NCBI GenBank assembly: GCA_964535215.1
Contig: CAZHST010000031.1
Span: forward strand, 1-36,592
From: JACQHM01 sp964535215
Lineage (GTDB): Bacteria; Methylomirabilota; Methylomirabilia; Methylomirabilales; JACQHM01
Length of the DNA: 36,592 nt
Reading direction: 5' to 3'
The notes under the pieces were generated by a model that was not told the DNA's origin, ran no database searches, and was given only the letters and a program-made list of their open reading frames with translations. Each line of letters begins with the position of its first letter. Within the stretch, counting starts at the first letter, position 1. The position numbers and the translations under genes were made by a program. Shown here piece by piece: positions 31,796-36,592 of the stretch.

Positions 31796-33295
31796 ATGCG
31801 ACGGAGGACGGCCCTCGCCGTCGGGGTCTCGGTCGGGCTTTTTTGCCTCCTGGCCTCGTTGGCCGAGGCCAGGATCGTCAAGCTTAAGACTGACCGGAAG
31901 GAGTTCTACGGGACCTTCGAACGGGGGGACTACGTCCGGATCCAGGGGATGGCCTTTGGCGAGGTCTCAAGGGAGGAGCCCATCGCCCTCCTGGACCTTG
32001 CCCCGACCAACGAGCGGGGAAAGGTTGAATACGCCACCCCTTTCACCCTCGTCATCCCCGCCGACCTTGCCAGAAGCAACCGACGGCTCCTCTTCGATGT
32101 CCAAAACCGGGGGAGGAACATCACCCCGGTCATGTTCAACGATGTGCCGGTCGGTCAGGGCTCCCCTTCCTACACGAAGATCGGAAACGGTTTCCTTATG
32201 GAGCAAGGGTTCCTGGTCATCACCGCCGCCTGGGAGGATGGCCATGGCATCCAGCTTCCGAAGGTCGTCAAGGGGGGGAGGGAGAAGCCGGTCCCGGGGA
32301 TCGGGTTTCTGGCCGTTCGGGACCTGGTGGCGTTCTTTCGCTATGCAGAGCGGGATGAGACCGGCGCCCCGAACCCCCTCTTCGGGTTCGTGGAGAAAGC
32401 CTACGGGATCGGCTACTCCCAGACCGGGCGCTTCCTCCGGGATTTTATCTACCAGGGTTTTAACGTCTCGGAAGAGGGGAAGAAGGTCTTCGACGGCGTC
32501 TTCATCCACCTGCCTGGCGCTGGACGGATTGATTTAAACTACGAGGATGCCCTCCCTACCCGCTTCCCCACCTACAGGAACCCGGATGTCCCTCACGTGG
32601 ACATCCCCCCGTTTTCCTACGATAAGCTCCTCATCCGTCCTGATTCAGATCCGTACGTGATCCACACGAACACGAGCAGTGATTACTGGTCCCGCCGGGC
32701 CTCTCTGGTCCGGACGGAGGGCTCGATCCCACCGAACGTGAGGATCTACGACTTCGCCAGCGCCCCCCACGTGGTGTGGGATGAGCTGAAAGGATGCGAG
32801 CTCCCCATCGGGGTCCTGGACTGGCGACCGGTGGCCCGGGCCTTGTTACTGGCATTGGACCGGTGGGTCACCCACGGGACCCCTCCCCCTGAGAGCAAGC
32901 TTTCCCCCCTGGTGGCGACCGATGACCCTAAGCTCCTGGGCCTCCCCGGCTACCGGCTCCTGGTGCCGGCCCGGGACGAGGACGGAAATGAACTGGGCGG
33001 GGTAAGGCTCCCGGACCTAGAGGCCCCTCTCGGCACCCATGGAGGGATCAACCTGCCCCTCTCCAACATGGTCTGCGTCCAGGCGGGGAGCTTCATCCCC
33101 TTCGCCAAGACCAGGACCGAAGGGCAGCGGGCCCAGGACAACCGCCTCTCGTTGGAGGAGCGGTACAAAGACCATCAGGACTACGTCAAACGGATCATCC
33201 AGGCGACGGAAGCCTTGGTAAAAGAGGGGCTCCTCCTCCCGGGGGACGCCAGGGCGATCATCAACCGGGCAGCGGCCGGCGACATCCTCCGTTAA
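31796..33295 (+). CDS. Secreted alpha/beta hydrolase (Abhydrolase_10-like)
   Basis: 499 residues. A signal peptide (about 1-26, ALAVGVSVGLFCLLASLAEA) suggests export. The mature region contains PVMFNDVPVG, VFDGVFIHLPGAGR and GIGYSQTGRFLRDFIYQGFN; in the last, the G-x-S-x-x-G serves as the nucleophile elbow, with the Ser in YSQTG. These traits match the PF20091-type domain, described in large secreted or cytoplasmic hydrolases of unclear substrate. The ATG follows ggggaggga. The gene neighbours a cupin and an HpcH-type aldolase, so it may release an acid from an ester or amide outside the cell; this is inference. Confidence 0.8.
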   Translation: MRRRTALAVGVSVGLFCLLASLAEARIVKLKTDRKEFYGTFERGDYVRIQGMAFGEVSREEPIALLDLAPTNERGKVEYATPFTLVIPADLARSNRRLLFDVQNRGRNITPVMFNDVPVGQGSPSYTKIGNGFLMEQGFLVITAAWEDGHGIQLPKVVKGGREKPVPGIGFLAVRDLVAFFRYAERDETGAPNPLFGFVEKAYGIGYSQTGRFLRDFIYQGFNVSEEGKKVFDGVFIHLPGAGRIDLNYEDALPTRFPTYRNPDVPHVDIPPFSYDKLLIRPDSDPYVIHTNTSSDYWSRRASLVRTEGSIPPNVRIYDFASAPHVVWDELKGCELPIGVLDWRPVARALLLALDRWVTHGTPPPESKLSPLVATDDPKLLGLPGYRLLVPARDEDGNELGGVRLPDLEAPLGTHGGINLPLSNMVCVQAGSFIPFAKTRTEGQRAQDNRLSLEERYKDHQDYVKRIIQATEALVKEGLLLPGDARAIINRAAAGDILR

Positions 33296-33300
33296 GCCCA

Positions 33301-33330
33301 AGCGATCAGCCCTCAACCCTCAACCAACCG
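33301..33330 (+). repeat. Dispersed CAGCCRT-type repeat, copy E
   Basis: AGCGATCAGCC followed by two CTCAACC units after the hydrolase stop. The first 11 bases are identical to the reverse complement of part of copy F. Confidence 0.5.
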
Positions 33331-33398
33331 GAAGCCGAGTCTCGAAAATTAGCGGCCATTCTGTTCACAGGCATGGTGGGTTACCGCTCAGGAGGTGC

Positions 33399-33423
33399 CC
33401 TGGGGCCGGCAGTAGGCCCCAGG
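33399..33423 (+). other. Hairpin in leader of HpcH/HpaI gene
   Basis: CCTGGGGCC (33399-33407), loop of seven bases, GGCCCCAGG (33415-33423): a perfect nine-pair stem 25 bases before the ATG and next to the SD region. It is a plausible leader structure affecting translation; I do not recognise a known riboswitch class. Confidence 0.45.
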
Positions 33424-33447
33424 ATCAGGGAGGAGAGACCATTAGAG

Positions 33448-34233
33448 ATGATCGAGAACCCGTTGAAGTGGGCCTTGAAACGGGGGGAAACGGTTTGGGG
33501 GACAATGGTGATGGAGTTTGGCGCTCCCTCGGTGGTCCGCATCCTAAAAAAAGCTGGTTGGGACTACATCCTCCCCGACCTGGAGCACACGGCCTTTAGC
33601 CTGGAGACCATCGGCTCGATGATCCAGGTGGCCAAAGGGGTGGGCCTCCCGGTCATCGTCCGTGTCCCGGATATCGAGCGCTCCTGGATCTCCAGGGTCC
33701 TGGATGCCGGGGCCCTGGGGGTCATGATCCCTCGGGTGGAAACCAAGGAGCAGGTTGAGGAGGCTATCACCTACGCTAAATACGAGCCTCAAGGGACGAG
33801 GGGGGTGGCCATCGGGATCGCCCACACCGACTACCAGCTGGTGGATGGGCAGACGTACATCAGAAAGGCGAACGAGGAAACGATGATCGTCGTCCAGATC
33901 GAATCGGGGAAGGCCATCGAGAACCTGGACGCCATCCTCTCGGTCCCCGGGGTGGATGTGGCCTTCGTTGGCATTGCCGATCTCGCCACTTCCCTGGGCA
34001 TCCCCATCCAGTTCACCCATAAGAAGTTCGTCGCCGCCGTCGAGCGGGTGATCGAGCGCTGCCAGGTCTATAAGGTGGTGCCTGGGATGTGGGTGGGGAG
34101 CGTGGAGGAGGCTGTAAGGTGGCAGGCGAAGGGGATGCGGATGATGATGTATGGAACCGAGTTCTTCCTGATCCTGGAGCGGAGCCAGGAAGTCCTGGGG
34201 AAGGTTGGGAGGTCGTGGGGAGCGAGAGCTTGA
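33448..34233 (+). CDS. HpcH/HpaI aldolase family protein
   Basis: 261 residues. The N-terminus ENPLKWALKRGETVWGTMVMEFGAP is typical. The active-site segment WDYILPDLEHTAF carries the Asp-x-Glu-His seen in class II HpcH aldolases, IVVQIESGKAIENLDAIL holds the metal-binding Glu, and GVDVAFVGIADLATSLG the Asp. These enzymes reversibly split 2-keto-3-deoxy acids or 4-hydroxy-2-oxo acids into pyruvate or oxaloacetate plus an aldehyde. Pyruvate would feed the E1/E2 complex upstream. The start ATG 33448 is preferred because the usual family N-terminus begins there; an upstream in-frame ATG (33373) adds unrelated sequence. Confidence 0.9.
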   Translation: MIENPLKWALKRGETVWGTMVMEFGAPSVVRILKKAGWDYILPDLEHTAFSLETIGSMIQVAKGVGLPVIVRVPDIERSWISRVLDAGALGVMIPRVETKEQVEEAITYAKYEPQGTRGVAIGIAHTDYQLVDGQTYIRKANEETMIVVQIESGKAIENLDAILSVPGVDVAFVGIADLATSLGIPIQFTHKKFVAAVERVIERCQVYKVVPGMWVGSVEEAVRWQAKGMRMMMYGTEFFLILERSQEVLGKVGRSWGARA

Positions 34234-34327
34234 ACGACTTGGTCATGGGTCCTTGCTGGAAGCCGGGTGAGGTGAACTCTAAATCTGGTTTTAGGCTTGG
34301 TCAAGGCGTTGGTGGCTTATTTTTCCG

Positions 34328-34368
34328 AAAAGCTGACGGCTGATCGCTGAACGCTTACGATACCTGAA
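34328..34368 (-). repeat. Dispersed CAGCCRT-type repeat, copy F (opposite orientation)
   Basis: Reverse complement reads TTCAGGTATC, AGCGTTCAGCGATCAGCCG and TCAGC in order. It matches copies A, C and E in part and lies in the 147-base gap before LarA-like copy 2. Confidence 0.6.
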
Positions 34369-34380
34369 AGGGGGTGGAGG

Positions 34381-35631
34381 ATGGGCCTCCCCAGGATGTA
34401 TAAGATCAGGCAAAAGATTGATCAGCCGACCGTCGTTGACATCCCGAAGGCTGTTACCAAAGCGATCGAGAGGCTTCCCCTTAACGGCCGTATCAAACCT
34501 GGGATGCGGGTGGCTGTGACCGCTGGGAGCCGCGGGATCGCTGGGATCGCCATGATCACCCGGGCGGTGGTGGACACGCTGAAAGAGCGAGGGGCCTCCC
34601 CCTTCATCGTCCCCGCTATGGGGAGTCATGGAGGGGCGACGGCTGAAGGGCAGGCGAAGATCCTGGCCTCTTACGGGATCACCGAGGAAACGATGGGCGT
34701 CCCTATCTGCTCTTCCATGGAGGTGGTGGAGGTGGGAAGGATGCCCTGGGGCCTCCCCGTTGCCGTGGACCGCCATGCCTTCTTAGCTGATGGGATCGTT
34801 GTCGTGAACCGGATCAAGCCCCATACAAGCTTCAGTGGAACCTTCGGGAGCGGCCTCATGAAGATGCTGGTCATCGGCCTGGGGAAGCATAAGGGGGCAA
34901 GTCTCGCCCACAAGGCGGCGGTGGAGATTGGCTACCAGCGGATGATCCCCGAGATCGCCCGGTATCTGTTACAGAGGCTCCCCATCCTCTTTGGTGTCGG
35001 CATTTTGGAGAACAGCCGCCATCAGGTGGCCAAGGTCGAGGCGGTCCTCCCCGAGGAGCTGGAGGCTGCCGAGAGCCGGCTCTTTCAAGAGGCGAAGGGC
35101 TTGGTCGCCAGGATCCCCTTCGAGTTCCTCCACCTCCTGATCGTGGATGAGATCGGGAAGGAGATCAGCGGGACAGGGTTGGACCCGAACGTCATCGGCC
35201 GGATGTACATGCCGGGGGAGGAGGAGCCGAAGGGTCCCAGGTACCTTCGGATCCTGATCAGGGATCTCACGGCGAAGAGTGGTGGAAACGCTGTCGGCAT
35301 GGGCTTTGCCGATTTCGCCACCCGGCGTTTCGCCGACAAGGTGGATTTCCAAGTGACTTATACGAACGTCCTGACGAGCTTCTCGGTCATCCGAGGGAAG
35401 CTCCCCATCATCCTGGAGACGGACCGGGAGGCGATCGAGATCGCCCTGGACAGTATCGGGCTGACCGCGCCCGAAGCGGCAAAGGTGGCCCGGATCAAGA
35501 ACACCCTGGAACTGGAAGAGCTGTACGCCTCCGAGGCCCTCTTAACCGAGGTCGAGGCCGATCCCCGTCTGGAGATCGTGGGAGGGCCTCGCTTGATGGC
35601 CTTCGACGATGCCGGGGGACTGATAGAGTGA
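34381..35631 (+). CDS. LarA-like protein (DUF2088/lactate racemase family), copy 2
   Basis: 416 residues. TAGSRGIAGIAMITRAVV, AMGSHGGATAEGQ with His83, RIKPHTSF with His148, Lys161 in SGLMKMLVIGLGKHKGAS with His170, then His177. It is clearly homologous along its whole length to copy 1 but well diverged, so it probably uses a different substrate. It lacks the extra C-terminal tail of copy 1. The SD gggggtggagg is upstream of the ATG. The gap before the gene holds repeat copy F. Confidence 0.75.
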   Translation: MGLPRMYKIRQKIDQPTVVDIPKAVTKAIERLPLNGRIKPGMRVAVTAGSRGIAGIAMITRAVVDTLKERGASPFIVPAMGSHGGATAEGQAKILASYGITEETMGVPICSSMEVVEVGRMPWGLPVAVDRHAFLADGIVVVNRIKPHTSFSGTFGSGLMKMLVIGLGKHKGASLAHKAAVEIGYQRMIPEIARYLLQRLPILFGVGILENSRHQVAKVEAVLPEELEAAESRLFQEAKGLVARIPFEFLHLLIVDEIGKEISGTGLDPNVIGRMYMPGEEEPKGPRYLRILIRDLTAKSGGNAVGMGFADFATRRFADKVDFQVTYTNVLTSFSVIRGKLPIILETDREAIEIALDSIGLTAPEAAKVARIKNTLELEELYASEALLTEVEADPRLEIVGGPRLMAFDDAGGLIE

Positions 35632-35764
35632 GGCTGCCAGGAGCCTACCCCAGGGGTTTTCAGGAGAACCTCTTCCCTTCTTGGTGTCGGTGGAGAGCAG
35701 GTGGGGGGAGGGGGTGTAGACGATAACACCGCTTCCATATTAGACCACGGTACAGGAGCAAAGG

Positions 35765-36505
35765 ATGGAGCAGCAGATCTCGCTCTTTGTGGCGTTCCTG
35801 GGGGGGCTGGCCTCTTTCCTCTCCCCTTGCGTCCTTCCCCTAATCCCTTCTTACCTTTCCTACATCACCGGCCTGTCCATTGATGACCTGTTAGAGTCAG
35901 GTCAGAAGGCCAGGAACCGGCGGCAGGTGGTGTCCCATTCCCTCCTCTTCATCGCCGGCTTCTCTACAGGGTTTGTCAGCTTAGGGGCGTCCTTTAGCTA
36001 CCTTGGTCAGCTCTTCTTCGATTACCGGGAGACCATCAGGATTGGCGGTGGCATCCTGCTCATCGTCTTCGGCCTCTACATCACCGGCCTCCTGAAGATC
36101 CCTTTCATGGGCCGCTACAGGCAACTCCAGCTCAAGGCCAAGCCCGCCGGTTATCTGGGGTCCTACGTGGTCGGACTCGTCTTCTCCGCCGCCTGGACCC
36201 CTTGCGTTGGCCCTATCTTGGGTTCGATCCTGGCCCTGGCCTCCACCACGGCCAGCATGAAATCGGGGATTGTCCTGCTCCTCTCCTACTCGGCCGGGTT
36301 GGCCGTCCCCTTTTTCGCAAGCGCTGTGGGCGTGAATGCCTTCCTGGGCTTCTCCAAACGGTTCACCCGCTACTTCACCCTGGTCAAATGGGTGAGCGGC
36401 ACGCTCATCATCGCCATCGGCATCCTGATGGTCACCAACTACTTCACCATCCTGAACTCCTGGTTCATCAGCATCACCCCTGCGTGGCTCTTGAAGCTCC
36501 TCTAA
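35765..36505 (+). CDS. ccdA: CcdA-type cytochrome c biogenesis/thiol transport protein
   Basis: 246 residues with six hydrophobic segments. The two conserved Cys lie in LSPCVLPLIP (first helix) and WTPCVGPILG (fourth helix). This CcdA/DsbD transmembrane-domain type protein carries reducing power from cytoplasmic thioredoxin across the inner membrane for apocytochrome c or periplasmic disulfide reduction. It has no periplasmic or thioredoxin domain. The start has caaagg just before the ATG. The upstream 130 bases contain a TATTAG-like -10 without a good -35. Confidence 0.9.
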   Translation: MEQQISLFVAFLGGLASFLSPCVLPLIPSYLSYITGLSIDDLLESGQKARNRRQVVSHSLLFIAGFSTGFVSLGASFSYLGQLFFDYRETIRIGGGILLIVFGLYITGLLKIPFMGRYRQLQLKAKPAGYLGSYVVGLVFSAAWTPCVGPILGSILALASTTASMKSGIVLLLSYSAGLAVPFFASAVGVNAFLGFSKRFTRYFTLVKWVSGTLIIAIGILMVTNYFTILNSWFISITPAWLLKLL

Positions 36506-36525
36506 GGTGACAAAGCGGCGCGGCG

Positions 36526-36592
36526 TTAGGCAGTCCCGTTGGAGCCGATCCCCCGCCGCAAGGCTTGCTTGACCTGGTGCCAGGAGCGACGC
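36526..36592 (-). CDS. Possible C-terminal end of a gene cut by the window edge
   Basis: 21 codons open to the right edge on the - strand (RRSWHQVKQALRRGIGSNGTA) then a stop at 36526. Codon use is like the neighbours, but this is too short to call; it would converge with ccdA. Confidence 0.2.
   Translation of the reverse strand, partial: RRSWHQVKQALRRGIGSNGTA

Noticed and set aside
33331..33447. Known riboswitch in the HpcH/HpaI leader
   Set aside because: Compared from memory with ZTP, glycine, guanidine and fluoride types; the conserved bases of none are present.
1..36592. CRISPR array or phage region
   Set aside because: No regularly spaced direct repeats of 20-40 bases and no phage structural genes were seen; the repeats found are degenerate and scattered.

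Overview
The window is about 36.6 kb of GC-rich bacterial chromosome. It is densely coded, mostly on the + strand, with ATGA overlaps and purine-rich Shine-Dalgarno (SD) sites. A lipoprotein signal, a periplasmic adaptor with an ABC exporter, and a CcdA-type protein suggest a Gram-negative-type envelope. The gene mix resembles uncultured soil or subsurface lineages such as Methylomirabilota/Rokubacteria or deep-branching Desulfobacterota-like bacteria. That placement is an inference from gene content only and is weak.

Layout. (1) 1-8.7 kb holds mainly housekeeping and metabolic genes on the + strand: NUDIX hydrolase, HAD hydrolase, thioredoxin reductase, DUF309, YgfZ/GcvT-like folate protein, RraA-like protein, TPR protein, ornithine cyclodeaminase/mu-crystallin family, a membrane-anchored 23-residue-repeat protein, an aldo/keto reductase and a small hypothetical. 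(2) 8.7-10.6 kb holds a small zinc-ribbon gene on the - strand with a near-consensus promoter, a small membrane ORF, a lipoprotein and a J-domain protein. (3) 10.6-12.6 kb (- strand) holds three tandem response-regulator genes: two are zinc ribbon-REC paralogues sharing a 143-bp identical tract, and one is REC-PAS. They diverge from a Ski2/Mtr4-like helicase gene that appears to be leaderless. (4) 15.1-16.7 kb holds tRNA-Asp(GTC) and tRNA-Val(TAC), both on the - strand. They bracket a short Hsp20-like gene with an SD-sequestering hairpin and the remains of a transposase and an XRE regulator. (5) 16.8-22.9 kb holds ligA, a small ORF, a DsbA/FrnE-like oxidoreductase whose first catalytic cysteine codon is UGA (a probable selenoprotein with a SECIS-like hairpin), and an ABC exporter (permease, ATPase, adaptor). 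(6) 22.9-35.6 kb is a catabolic gene array: four-carbon acid-sugar kinase, E1-alpha/E1-beta/E2 of a 2-oxoacid dehydrogenase, a sodium:solute symporter with a small membrane partner, a hypothetical protein, two LarA-like (DUF2088) proteins, a cupin, a secreted alpha/beta hydrolase and an HpcH/HpaI aldolase. (7) 35.8-36.5 kb holds a CcdA-type thiol-electron carrier.

How the genes may work together. The catabolic array looks like uptake of an organic acid by the symporter, possible epimerisation or other chemistry by the LarA-like proteins, aldol cleavage by the HpcH/HpaI enzyme, and oxidative decarboxylation of pyruvate or a related 2-oxoacid by E1/E2. No E3 (dihydrolipoamide dehydrogenase) and no LarB/C/E cofactor genes are in the window. 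TrxB, CcdA and the Sec-containing DsbA-like protein are three separate thiol-redox genes. A family of degenerate CAGCCRT-type repeats recurs in at least six intergenic or gene-end positions.

The strongest observation is the in-frame UGA at 19193-19195. A conventional gene call would truncate this protein and lose its active site.
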